From: Cypionkella aquatica
GTDB lineage: Bacteria > Pseudomonadota > Alphaproteobacteria > Rhodobacterales > Rhodobacteraceae
DNA length: 64,000 nucleotides
Assembly (NCBI RefSeq): GCF_030161095.1
Contig: NZ_BSPP01000007.1
Coordinates: forward strand, 184,919 to 248,918
Direction: 5' to 3'
Shown: piece by piece, positions 43,533-51,826 of the stretch
Position numbering within the stretch: position 1 is the stretch's first letter
How the letters are laid out: every line of letters begins with the position of its first letter
Made by a program: the position numbers and the translations under genes
The notes under the pieces: generated by a model
The model's input: the letters and a program-made list of their open reading frames with translations, nothing else
Told to the model about the DNA's origin: nothing
The model's database searches: none

Positions 43533-43701
43533 GTCGGGTTTGGCCTTGCGAGGGACTGTGCCGCATCAGGATGCGATGCGCCAGTTGAGCGCGGCGGGCG
43601 GTGGAACGCCAGCGGATTTTTGGGTGCGAGGTCAGGGGCGCAGGTAGTGTAACGGTTGGGTTTGGGCGGTGGGGTGCGTGTGATCATGCACCCTTTTGAG
43701 A

Positions 43702-44136
43702 TCAGGCTTCTTTGGGGCCGGGGCGGGCGAAGCCGTGCATGCGGTTGGCCCATTGCAGTGCCACCAGCGCGCCTTTCAGGCGGGGCAGCAGGTAGAGCGA
43801 CAGCGCCACGGTGAAGATCGAGAACATTGTGATCAGGGTGATCGGCTCGGGGCGGTATTTCACGAACACAAACATCAGGATTGGTGCCATCAGATGCCCG
43901 ACGATCAGGATGGTCAGGTAAGCAGGGCCGTCATCGGCACGCTGGGCGGTGAAATCCTCGCTGCACACCGGGCAGCTTTCGCGGACTTTGAGATAGCCTT
44001 TCAGCAGCGGACCTGCGCCGCAGCACGGGCAGCGGCGTGCCCAACCCCGGCGCAAAGCTGGCCAGATGGGACGCTCGGCCACAGGGGTGGCTTGTGCGTC
44101 ATTGTCAGGGGCAAGGTGCAGGGCGGCGTCAGTCAT
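43702..44136 (-). CDS. DUF983 family zinc-ribbon membrane protein
   Basis: 144 residues. CPCCGAGPLLKGYLKV and CPVC make a zinc-ribbon pair, then two membrane helices (ILIVGHLMAPILMFVFV and MFSIFTVALSLYLLPRL). This is the DUF983 family, often near cytochrome oxidase assembly genes in alphaproteobacteria, though none are here. It probably shares a transcript with the NUDIX gene downstream. Function unknown. Confidence 0.85.
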   Translation of the reverse strand: MTDAALHLAPDNDAQATPVAERPIWPALRRGWARRCPCCGAGPLLKGYLKVRESCPVCSEDFTAQRADDGPAYLTILIVGHLMAPILMFVFVKYRPEPITLITMFSIFTVALSLYLLPRLKGALVALQWANRMHGFARPGPKEA

Positions 44137-44265
44137 CGGATTATCCTGATTGCGTCCTTATCATATAGACGATCTGATCGCGGAAGTTGAGGGGGGATGC
44201 TAGGGGGGTGCTGCTTTGTCGCAACGCTGGCTGTTGCTGGGGTTTGCGGGGTGGGCAGAAGAGTT

Positions 44266-44322
44266 GTGCCAAAGAACTCGCGCCGAAAAACTTGTGCCAA
44301 AAAAATTTGCGCCAAAAAACTT
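44266..44322. repeat. Four 14-15-bp tandem repeats upstream of the EF-hand gene
   Basis: Units at 44266, 44280, 44294 and 44309 with consensus GYGCCAAAAAACTT. They lie in the divergent promoter region between the DUF983 gene and the EF-hand gene. Confidence 0.7.
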
Positions 44323-44400
44323 GCGACGGAAACCGGAAGCTGCGGCGTTTACTCTGACATGAACACCACAGCACAGACTGTTGGTGAGATTGAGGAGAAC

Positions 44401-45021
44401 ATGATGATCAAGAGCACTTTGGTGACCAAAGCGAAAAACGCCGACAAGGCCAAGCTGGCAGGCTCGGCGCTGATTGTGGCGGTGGCTTTGATGGGGGTTG
44501 CGGCTTATGCGCAGGACGCCAAGCCGCCAAAACCGCCTGGCCCGTTCGATATCACCCAATTTGATACCGACAAGGATGGCAAGGTCAGCAAGGCCGAGAT
44601 CGACGCGTACCGCGCTGACAAGGTCAAGTCGATTGACGCCAATGCCGATGGCAAACTTTCTGCCGAGGAAATGGCGGCTCCGCGGATCGCGGCAGCAACC
44701 AAGCGGATCAACGAACGCTCTGCCGAGATGGTCAAGCGGATGGACAGCGATGGCGATGGTTTGCTGAGTGCGGCCGAGTTGGCGGTGCGTCCGGGACCAG
44801 AGCAGATGTTTGATCGGGTGGATGCCAACAGCGACGGCTTTGTGACGCAAGACGAGGTTGATGCCGCGATGAAGGCGATGCACGAGCGCCACGGCAAGCA
44901 TGGCAAGGGCAAGCATGGTGGCAAGCACAAACCGCCGATGGAAGATGACATGGGCGGGCCGGATGATGGCCCCGACGGCGGCCCCGATGCTGGTCCGGCT
45001 GGTGACGATCCGGCCAACTGA
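44401..45021 (+). CDS. Secreted EF-hand calcium-binding protein
   Basis: 206 residues from the ATG at 44401; 44404 is also possible, both behind GAGGAG. After a hydrophobic signal (GSALIVAVALMGVAAYA) come four EF-hand loops: DTDKDGKVSKAE, DANADGKLSAEE, DSDGDGLLSAAE and DANSDGFVTQDE, all with Asp at 1, 3, 5 and Glu at 12. A His/Lys-rich linker (HGKHGKGKHGGKHK) and a Gly/Pro/Asp tail follow. Likely a periplasmic calcium buffer or sensor. It lies 113 bases upstream of an ECF sigma operon, suggesting a regulatory link. Confidence 0.87.
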   Translation: MMIKSTLVTKAKNADKAKLAGSALIVAVALMGVAAYAQDAKPPKPPGPFDITQFDTDKDGKVSKAEIDAYRADKVKSIDANADGKLSAEEMAAPRIAAATKRINERSAEMVKRMDSDGDGLLSAAELAVRPGPEQMFDRVDANSDGFVTQDEVDAAMKAMHERHGKHGKGKHGGKHKPPMEDDMGGPDDGPDGGPDAGPAGDDPAN

Positions 45022-45134
45022 TCGGTCCGATCTGGGCGCCCGGGCAGGCAACTGCTTGGGCGTCCGGTTGGCTGAGGCCGTTGGTTTACGCAAAGATTGC
45101 CAGCCCGGAGCAAGCCGGGTAAGCCGATAGCAGG

Positions 45135-45731
45135 ATGATGATGCCACGCGATACCCTTGCAGATTTGGCCGACGAGGCGTTGGTGGTGCTCTATGCCAAT
45201 GGAGACCCGGATGCCGCACGCCTGCTGTCCAAGCGGCTGGTGCCGAAGGTTCTGGGTTTTGCCGGGCGGATGTTAAGCGACCGGACCGAGGCCGAGGATG
45301 TCGCGCAAGAGGCGATGTTGCGGCTGTGGAAGGTGGCGCCGGACTGGCGGCAGGGCGAGGCCAAGGTATCCACCTGGGCGTATCGGGTGGTGGTCAATCT
45401 GTGCACTGATCGCTTGCGCGCGCGCAGGCGCAGGCGGGCCGAGGCGCTGGATGATGTGGCCGAGCCTGCCGATGGTGCGGCGGGTGTGGTTGCGGGCATG
45501 ATCGAGGCCGACCGGATCGCGGCTTTGGATGCCGCCTTGGCCTTGCTGCCAGAGCGGCAACGCGAGGCGGTGGTGTTGCGGCATATCGAAGGTCTGAGCA
45601 ACCCCGAGATTGCAGAGATTTTGCAGATCGGGGTGGAAGCGGTGGAAAGTTTGACGGCGCGGGGCAAGCGGGCATTGGCTGCGATTTTGTCAGGGCAGCG
45701 GGTCGAGCTGGGCTATGAAGGGGCTGAATGA
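45135..45731 (+). CDS. ECF-type RNA polymerase sigma factor
   Basis: 198 residues; ATG codons at 45135, 45138 and 45141, the last best spaced from AGG. Region 2 is LSDRTEAEDVAQEAMLRLWK followed by VSTWAYRVVVNLCTDRLRAR, region 4 is LPERQREAVVLRHIEGLSNP and then EIAEILQIGVEAVESLTARG. It is a group IV sigma factor for an extracytoplasmic response. Its stop overlaps the next gene (ATGA), which encodes a short membrane protein in the anti-sigma position. Confidence 0.92.
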   Translation: MMMPRDTLADLADEALVVLYANGDPDAARLLSKRLVPKVLGFAGRMLSDRTEAEDVAQEAMLRLWKVAPDWRQGEAKVSTWAYRVVVNLCTDRLRARRRRRAEALDDVAEPADGAAGVVAGMIEADRIAALDAALALLPERQREAVVLRHIEGLSNPEIAEILQIGVEAVESLTARGKRALAAILSGQRVELGYEGAE

Positions 45732-46084
45732 TGGATAATCTGGACGATCTTTTTGCCAGTGCGCAGGCGGTCAGGATGCAGCCGTCGGATGGGTTGATGG
45801 CGCGGGTCTTGGCGGATGCTGTGGCCGAGCAGGCGGTTTCCCGGCAGGTTCGGCCTGTGGTCGCTGTGGCGCAGGTGCGGCGGGTTGGCTGGCTGGCCAG
45901 TTTGGCGGCGCTGTTTGGCGGTGCGGGGTCTTTGGTGGGCGTAGGCTCGGCTGCGGTGGCGGGGTTGTTTTTGGGCTTTGTGCAGCCGGATGGGTTGGGC
46001 TCGGTTGCGGATTTGTGGGCGCAGGCTTCGGTGGATCAGGTTGAAATGATCCCGCAGCTGGATGCGCTTTTGGCGGAGGAATAG
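45728..46084 (+). CDS. Probable membrane anti-sigma factor
   Basis: 118 residues. A cytoplasmic N-terminus of about 50 residues (MMDNLDDLFASAQAVRMQPS), one membrane segment (LASLAALFGGAGSLVGVGSA and on), and a short acidic periplasmic tail. I recognise no zinc-binding HxxxCxxC motif. The assignment as anti-sigma factor rests on overlap with the ECF gene, size and topology. It is followed immediately by a periplasmic sensor gene, as in the cnr-type sigma/anti-sigma/sensor sets. Confidence 0.62.
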   Translation: MMDNLDDLFASAQAVRMQPSDGLMARVLADAVAEQAVSRQVRPVVAVAQVRRVGWLASLAALFGGAGSLVGVGSAAVAGLFLGFVQPDGLGSVADLWAQASVDQVEMIPQLDALLAEE

Positions 46085-46087
46085 GTG

Positions 46088-46600
46088 ATGCGCGAGAGTG
46101 AGGCCAGTCAAGCCGAGGCCCCTAAAACTGCGGTTGTCAAAGCGCCGGGGCGGGGATTGCGGATCGCGCTGGCAGTGTCGGTGGCGCTTAATCTGGCGGT
46201 AGCGGGGATGTTTGCGGGCTCTTTCCTGAAAGAGCACGAGCGCGGGCCGCGCGAAATCGGCTTTGGTCCGTTCAATGAGGCGCTGAGCCACGAGGATCGC
46301 AAGGCGTTGCGCAAAGCGCTGTTGGCGCGGATGCCCGAGATGCGGCAGGCGCGGCAAGAGGCGGGGCAGGATGCGCGGAATTTGCTGGCAGCGCTGCGGG
46401 CCTTGCCGTTTGATCCGGCGCAAGTCTCGGCGGTGATGGAGGCGCAAAGGCTGCGGATGACCGGGCGGATCGAGGTTGGCCAAGGGCTGATGCGCGATCT
46501 GCTGGTGGCGATGACCCCCGAGGCACGGTTGGCTTTTGCCGACCGGCTGGAGGCGCATTTGCAGAAAGACGTTAAGGAAAAGGGCGGGCCAAAGCCGTAA
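46088..46600 (+). CDS. Periplasmic heavy-metal-sensor/CpxP-like protein
   Basis: 170 residues; ATG at 46088 with GGAGG eight bases before, a GTG one codon upstream being less well spaced. One N-terminal membrane anchor (LRIALAVSVALNLAVAGMFA) then a helical periplasmic domain (LSHEDRKALRKALLARMPEM, MTPEARLAFADRLEAH) typical of the heavy-metal resistance/CpxP-like family. Few His or Cys are present, so classical metal binding is doubtful. Last gene of the ECF operon; likely the stimulus sensor. Confidence 0.75.
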   Translation: MRESEASQAEAPKTAVVKAPGRGLRIALAVSVALNLAVAGMFAGSFLKEHERGPREIGFGPFNEALSHEDRKALRKALLARMPEMRQARQEAGQDARNLLAALRALPFDPAQVSAVMEAQRLRMTGRIEVGQGLMRDLLVAMTPEARLAFADRLEAHLQKDVKEKGGPKP

Positions 46601-46745
46601 CGGGCGTGGCGTTTCTCAAGAATTTTGGGCCTGAGAATTTGGGGCGGTTGGTTGGTTCGGGACGCTGGTGCGGCCCGGCTTTTTGGTTTGCCAAGACCAG
46701 CCGTTAAGATTTTACGCAGCACTGGATTTCAGGCTGCACCGGGCC

Positions 46746-48137
46746 TTAGGCGGCGGTGCGGCTGATGGTGACTTGGTTGCGGCCTGCGGATTTGGCGTAA
46801 AGCAGGGCGCGGTCGGCGCGATCAATCAGGTCGGCGACGCTGTCTTTTCCCGCCTGCGCGGTTGCATCCATTGACGCGGCAAGCCCGATTGACACGGTGA
46901 CGTGCAAGCTGACGTGGCCGCCCAGCCGCACCGGGGTTTCTTCGACGGCGTGGCACAGCCGCTCGGCAATGGTGCGGGCGTCGTTCAGGCTGGTTTGGGG
47001 CAGGGCAATCAGAAATTCTTCGCCGCCAATCCGCGCCAGCAAATCGCCGTTGCGCAGATTGCGGCTTAGCCGGTCGGCCACCTCGATCAGGACGGCATCG
47101 CCTGCGCTATGGCCCCAGCGGTCATTGACCGATTTGAAGCGATCAAGGTCCACCACCATCACTGCGTAATCCAGGCCCGAGCGGCGCGACACTTCGGCAA
47201 TCGCTGCCAGCTGTGCCATGCCATAGCGGCGGTTGTGCAACCCGGTCAGGCTGTCGGTCACAGCCAGCCTTAAGCCATCCTGCACCGAGGCGCGCAGGCC
47301 ATCAGCCTCGCGCTTGCGATAGAGCAGACGTGCGAGGCGCAGCGCCAGTTCTTCGGGCGTGATGCTGTGGGTGATCATGTCATGCGCACCCAGATCAAAG
47401 GCGACTGCGGCCCCCGTGCTGCAGCCTTGGCTGGATTGCACCGCAAAAGCGGCATTGCGGGTGTGGGTGCGGCTGCGCAATTCCGACATCAGCCGCAAAC
47501 CGCTGCCCGGTCCGTTGAAATCGGATTCGATCAAGAACACATCCGGCGTCGCACCGGGGTGGCTGCCTTCGGCCATCGCCTCTTCCGGGGTCAGTGTCAG
47601 CAGGCGGTCAGACAAATGTGGCGCAATCTCGCGCCGCAGTTTCAGCGCATGATCGGGGCGCGCGGTGATCAGGGCGATGATGCCGGGCAGCTCAAAGCTG
47701 GCCTGCGCCTCTGCCAGACCCAACAGCGCAATGCCGCCCTGATGCGGGGCGTAGCTGTCGACCAGATCGCGGGCGCGCATAAAGCTGCGGATGCGGGCAA
47801 GCAGGGTCTGATCATCCAGAGGTTTGAGCAAGAAGTCATCCGCACCGGCGCGGAAGGCCGCACAGCGCGCCTGCGTTTCAAGGTTAGCCGAGACCATGAT
47901 CACCGGAACATGCCGCAGGCCCGGTTCGGCGCGCAGACGTTCCAGCACCTGCAGGCCCGACATATCGGGCAGGTTCAGATCAAGCAGGATCAGATCGGGC
48001 GATTCCGCCAAGGCCAGCGCAAGGCAGTTTTGGCCAGTGCTGGCGACCAGCGGCGTATATCCGGCGGCTGCCAGCTTGACCTTCAGGACGATGCGGTTTG
48101 TCGCAACATCGTCAACAATGAGTATCTTGCCGATCAT
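46746..48137 (-). CDS. PleD-like response regulator diguanylate cyclase (REC-REC-GGDEF)
   Basis: 463 residues from the ATG at 48137 (MIGKILIVDDVATNRIVLKV). First receiver has the phospho-acceptor Asp53 in LLDLNLPDMSG and the conserved KPLDD; a second, degenerate receiver spans about 145-270. The GGDEF domain carries GGEEF at 371-375, with an RxxD inhibitory site (RNGD, 362-365) five residues upstream. It makes cyclic di-GMP on phosphorylation and is probably product-inhibited. This is the exact PleD domain order. Alone on its strand, convergent with the ECF operon. Confidence 0.93.
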   Translation of the reverse strand: MIGKILIVDDVATNRIVLKVKLAAAGYTPLVASTGQNCLALALAESPDLILLDLNLPDMSGLQVLERLRAEPGLRHVPVIMVSANLETQARCAAFRAGADDFLLKPLDDQTLLARIRSFMRARDLVDSYAPHQGGIALLGLAEAQASFELPGIIALITARPDHALKLRREIAPHLSDRLLTLTPEEAMAEGSHPGATPDVFLIESDFNGPGSGLRLMSELRSRTHTRNAAFAVQSSQGCSTGAAVAFDLGAHDMITHSITPEELALRLARLLYRKREADGLRASVQDGLRLAVTDSLTGLHNRRYGMAQLAAIAEVSRRSGLDYAVMVVDLDRFKSVNDRWGHSAGDAVLIEVADRLSRNLRNGDLLARIGGEEFLIALPQTSLNDARTIAERLCHAVEETPVRLGGHVSLHVTVSIGLAASMDATAQAGKDSVADLIDRADRALLYAKSAGRNQVTISRTAA

Positions 48138-48356
48138 GGCGGAAACGCCTGCCTTATGGGTTAAGCCCGCAGAGATGGGCCATTTAAGTTCAGAGGGGCG
48201 GGGCATTGGGTAGAATTCGGGAACAAAGATAGTGGTAAGCTGCGTGTTAACGTTGGTTACAGTTTGCTTACAAAAGGGTTAAGAAATCCTTTCTAAACTG
48301 GCACACATCGGCTGCGTTTTTCCGCAGATGCGGCGTAAAACCCAAGGAAACAGGGC

Positions 48357-48638
48357 ATGAATAGGCGGGAATCTGCTGAGACTCTGGCATTGCAGGCGTT
48401 TTCCTGGCTTTTGGGTCAGGATGATCTGGTCGGGGTGTTTCTTAACGCGACGGGCGCCGGGCAGGGCGAATTGGCCGCGCTTGCGGCTGATCCGGTGTTT
48501 CTGGGCGCTGTGCTGGATTTTCTGCTGGAAGATGACGCGCGGGTGATCGGATTTTGCGATGCCAGTGCGCTGCCTTACACGGCTGTCATGCAGGCGCGGC
48601 AGGAATTGCCGGGCGGCAGTCTGCAGCACTGGACCTGA
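48357..48638 (+). CDS. DUF3572 family protein
   Basis: 93 residues. NRRESAETLALQAFSWLLGQ and FLNATGAG followed by PVFLGAVLDFLLEDDARVIG match the alphaproteobacterial DUF3572 family, with no known function. ATG at 48357 after AGGGC. In several relatives it lies beside pleD-like genes, as here (divergent). The HAD gene follows 50 bases later on the same strand. Confidence 0.83.
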   Translation: MNRRESAETLALQAFSWLLGQDDLVGVFLNATGAGQGELAALAADPVFLGAVLDFLLEDDARVIGFCDASALPYTAVMQARQELPGGSLQHWT

Positions 48639-48688
48639 TTGCGTTTTCGCTTTTGGCGCGGCAGGGTGCGGGCATGATGGGGGACGCA

Positions 48689-49375
48689 ATGATTGAAGCG
48701 CTGATTTTCGACAAAGATGGCACGTTGTTTGACTTCCGGCTGTCTTGGGGGGCGTGGACACGGGCCTTGCTGGCCGAGTTAGGCGACAGCGATGGCCTGC
48801 TTGCGCGGGTGCTGGGCTATGATGGCGCGCGGAATGATTTTGCACCCGACAGCCCTGTGATCGCAATGACCACGCCCGAGATTGCCGACATTTTGTTGCC
48901 GCATCTGCCGGGGATGGCGTTGGACACTCTGCTTGCGCGGATGAACCAGTTGGCCGCCGATGCGCCGATGGTGCCAGCGGTGGATTTGCCCGCCGTGCTG
49001 GGGGCGCTGAAGGCGCGCGGGCTGAAGCTGGGGCTTGCGACCAACGACACCGAGGTTCCTGCGCGGCGGCATCTGGCGGGCGCGGGGGTGTTGGAGTTGT
49101 TCGATTTTGTCGTCGGTTGCGATTCCGGCTATGGCGGCAAGCCTGCACCGGGACAGTTGCTGGGCTTTGTTGCGCATTGTGGTTTGACGCCTGCGCGCGT
49201 GGCGATGGTGGGCGACAGTTTGCATGATCTGGATGCCGGACGCGCGGCGGGGATGAAGGCGGTGGCGGTATTGACTGGCATTGCAACGCGGGGCGATCTG
49301 GCCCCACATGCGGATGTGGTGTTGGCCAATATCAGCGGTTTGGCGGAATGGATTGACGGTTTGGCGGCGGCTTAA
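48689..49375 (+). CDS. HAD-superfamily phosphatase, phosphoglycolate-phosphatase-like
   Basis: 228 residues from the ATG at 48689 (alternative 48674). HAD motif I is IFDKDGTLFDF with the nucleophile Asp, motif II in LGLATNDTE, motif III the Lys in GGKPAPGQLLG, and motif IV VGDSLHDLDAGRAAGM. The helical cap of about 70 residues is of the type found in phosphoglycolate phosphatases (class C1). The substrate could be 2-phosphoglycolate or another small phosphate ester. Confidence 0.88.
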   Translation: MIEALIFDKDGTLFDFRLSWGAWTRALLAELGDSDGLLARVLGYDGARNDFAPDSPVIAMTTPEIADILLPHLPGMALDTLLARMNQLAADAPMVPAVDLPAVLGALKARGLKLGLATNDTEVPARRHLAGAGVLELFDFVVGCDSGYGGKPAPGQLLGFVAHCGLTPARVAMVGDSLHDLDAGRAAGMKAVAVLTGIATRGDLAPHADVVLANISGLAEWIDGLAAA

Positions 49376-49498
49376 GCGGCCCGTCGGGTAAAAACGACGC
49401 ATTTTCGTCGCAAACGTGGTGCGCCAATCGCGTGTGTTTCGTTCATCTTGCACTCCAGCAGTGGCCATAGGTCTGGTCGCAGGGAATGGAGACGCCAG

Positions 49499-51058
49499 AT
49501 GAGCGATGACGCAAACCGCAAACGCAGCCGTGCCGGAGGCCGGGCGGGCAACAAAAGCCGCGCGGGCTCGGCGGTGATTGATCAGATGCCATGGCGGATC
49601 CCGGTCAACCCGGATCGCCCGATTGAACCGCTGGACGAAGATGGCGTGCAGGCGGTGCATAAGGCGACGATGCGGATTCTGAAGGAAATAGGCATCGAAT
49701 TTCTGAACCCGGAAGCCGTGGCCTATCTCAAGCAGGCGGGCTGTGTGGTCAACGGCACCAATGTGAAAATGGACGAAGATTTCGTGATGGAGATGCTTTC
49801 CCATGCGCCGGAAAGCTTTACCATCACCCCGCGCAACCCCGAGCGCGAGCTGATCATGGGCGGCAAGCACATGCTGTTCGTCAATGTGTCGAGCCCGCCG
49901 AACGCTTGGGATCTGGAGCGTGGCAAGCGCACCGGAGATTTTGAAACCTTCAAAGAATTCATGAAGTTGACGCAGTATTTCAACTGCATCCATATCGCGG
50001 GCGGCTATCCGGTTGAGCCCGTGGATATCCATGCAAGCGTGCGGCATCTGGATTGCCTTTACGAAAAACTGACGCTGACGGACAAGGTCGTGCATGCCTA
50101 CAGCTTGGGCGCCGAGCGGGTCGAGGATGTGATGGAGATGACCCGGCTTGCGGGCGGTCTGAGCCACGAGGAATTCGACGCCAAGCCCCGGATGTACACC
50201 AACATCAACTCTGTCTCGCCGTTGCAGCATGATTACCCGATGCTGGACGGGGCGATGCGGTTGGCGAAACGCGGCCAGCCCGTGGTGATCACGCCGTTTA
50301 CCCTGGCGGGGGCGATGGCCCCTGTCACGATGTCGGGCGCGGTGTCCTTGTCGCTGGCTGAAGGTCTCGCAGCGGTCGCTTTGCTGCAATACATCAATCC
50401 GGGCTGCCCGGTGGCTTTGGGCACTTTTACCAGCAACGTCGATATGAAATCCGGGGCACCCGCGTTTGGCACCCCGGAATACATGCGCGCGACGCAAATG
50501 ACCGGGCAACTGGTGCGCTATTACAAGCTGCCGATGCGCTCTTCTGGCACCTGCGCGGCGAATGTGCCGGACGGTCAGGCGATGTGGGAAACCTCGAATT
50601 CGTTGTGGGCGGCGGTGCAGTCGCGCACCAATATGGTCTATCATTCAGCGGGTTGGCTTGAGGGAGGGCTGATTGCAAGCCCCGAGAAGTTCATCATGGA
50701 CTGCGAAGTTTTGCAGATGATCCAGCGCTATTTTGAAGAGTCGGTCGTTGCGACAACCCCGGACGATCTGGCGTTCGAGGCGATCAAAGGCGTCGGCCCT
50801 GGTGGGCATTACTTTGGCTGCCAGCACACTCAGGATCGCTATGCGACCGCGTTTTATGCGCCGATCGTGTCGGATTGGCGGAACTATGAGGCGTGGCAGC
50901 AGGATGGTTCGGTCTGGACGGTCGAGCGCGCGCACCGCATCTATAAACAGATTATTGCAGAATTTGAGCCGCCAGCGATGAATGGCGATCACCAAGAGGC
51001 GCTGCGCCAATTCGTCGCCAAGCGCAAGCAAGAGGGTGGCGCACCAACTGATTTCTAA
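49499..51058 (+). CDS. Trimethylamine methyltransferase (MttB) family protein, non-pyrrolysine
   Basis: 519 residues from the ATG at 49499 (GGAG eight bases before). An Arg-rich start (NRKRSRAGGRAGNKSRAG) precedes the TIM-barrel MttB domain: DEDGVQAVHKATMRILKEIG, the TFTSNVDMKSGAPAFGTPE loop, and SSGTCAANVPDGQAMWE. No in-frame UAG exists, so it is a non-pyrrolysine member, like glycine-betaine corrinoid methyltransferases. It presumably moves a methyl group from a quaternary amine to a corrinoid protein; no corrinoid-protein gene is adjacent. A strong terminator follows. Confidence 0.9.
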   Translation: MSDDANRKRSRAGGRAGNKSRAGSAVIDQMPWRIPVNPDRPIEPLDEDGVQAVHKATMRILKEIGIEFLNPEAVAYLKQAGCVVNGTNVKMDEDFVMEMLSHAPESFTITPRNPERELIMGGKHMLFVNVSSPPNAWDLERGKRTGDFETFKEFMKLTQYFNCIHIAGGYPVEPVDIHASVRHLDCLYEKLTLTDKVVHAYSLGAERVEDVMEMTRLAGGLSHEEFDAKPRMYTNINSVSPLQHDYPMLDGAMRLAKRGQPVVITPFTLAGAMAPVTMSGAVSLSLAEGLAAVALLQYINPGCPVALGTFTSNVDMKSGAPAFGTPEYMRATQMTGQLVRYYKLPMRSSGTCAANVPDGQAMWETSNSLWAAVQSRTNMVYHSAGWLEGGLIASPEKFIMDCEVLQMIQRYFEESVVATTPDDLAFEAIKGVGPGGHYFGCQHTQDRYATAFYAPIVSDWRNYEAWQQDGSVWTVERAHRIYKQIIAEFEPPAMNGDHQEALRQFVAKRKQEGGAPTDF

Positions 51059-51079
51059 GCTTTGACAAGAGGTTATCTG

Positions 51080-51109
51080 GGCCCGCGCGACACATCGCGC
51101 GGGCCTTTT
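51080..51109 (+). terminator. Intrinsic terminator after the MttB-family gene
   Basis: Perfect 11-bp stem GGCCCGCGCGA (51080-51090) / TCGCGCGGGCC (51095-51105), loop CACA, then TTTT. Confidence 0.9.
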
Positions 51110-51235
51110 ACGTTTTTCTGCCCAAGGGGTTCGATGCGAAAACTTTGGGGTTGCGCGCAAAGCTGCCAGCGCGGTTTGGTAATTGTTAATGCCAAGCCCC
51201 TAAACTTGGGGGCGAATCAAATGGTGAGTTTACCG

Positions 51236-51823
51236 ATGCACGGCCTGATCAACCGCTCGATCCAGTGTTTTCTGCGCGACACCTATGGCAATGCCAGTTG
51301 GTCGGCGATTTCGGGCGCGGCGGGGCTTGGCTTTGACAATTTTGAACCGCTTCTGATCTATGACACCGGGCTGACCGAACAGGTTATCGCGGCGGCGGCG
51401 GGCTATTTGCAACGCCCGCGCGAAACTGTGTTGGAGGATTTGGGCACCTATCTGGTCTCACATCCGAACCTTGAGGCGTTGCGGCGGCTGTTGCGCTTTG
51501 GCGGGGTCAGTTTTCTGGATTTTCTGCACTCGATGGAAGATCTGCCGGAACATGGTCGGTTGGGCCTGCCAGATCTGGAAGTGCCCGATTTTACCCTGAC
51601 CGATCAGGGCGAGGGACGGTTTTTGCTGCATGTGTCGCAACTGATCGACGGCGTCGGGCATGTGACGGTCGGGCTTTTGCGCGCGATGGCGGATGATTAT
51701 GGCGCGCTGGTGGTGCTGGAGCATGGCGGGGTCGAGGCTGGGCGCGAGGTGGTTTCGGTGCATCTGCTGGACCATGCCTATGCCGAAGGACGGCGGTTTG
51801 AACTCGCCATGCCGGGGGGCTAA
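51236..51823 (+). CDS. H-NOX-like (heme NO-binding fold) protein lacking the heme ligand
   Basis: 195 residues from the ATG at 51236, which gives the family-type start MHGLINRSIQCFLRDTYG; an ATG at 51221 is possible. Overall it aligns without gaps to Nostoc-type H-NOX around the heme pocket, but the proximal His is replaced by Pro104 (SMEDLPEH versus ENLDNLHARV), and the YxSxR heme-propionate motif is replaced by V133-S-Q135-L-I137. So canonical heme binding is unlikely. It overlaps no gene but sits three bases before an HNOBA-GGDEF cyclase gene, its likely partner. Probably controls cyclic di-GMP by a different signal. Confidence 0.82.
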   Translation: MHGLINRSIQCFLRDTYGNASWSAISGAAGLGFDNFEPLLIYDTGLTEQVIAAAAGYLQRPRETVLEDLGTYLVSHPNLEALRRLLRFGGVSFLDFLHSMEDLPEHGRLGLPDLEVPDFTLTDQGEGRFLLHVSQLIDGVGHVTVGLLRAMADDYGALVVLEHGGVEAGREVVSVHLLDHAYAEGRRFELAMPGG

Positions 51824-51826
51824 GCA

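Noticed and set aside
43673..43694. GGGTGC/GCACCC hairpin followed by TTTT downstream of the DUF983 gene
   Set aside because: The T-run is on the plus strand, while the flanking genes are on the minus strand, so it does not terminate either.
48779..50644. 621-codon open frame on the minus strand across the HAD and MttB genes
   Set aside because: His/Arg-rich translation without domain features, antisense to two well-supported genes.
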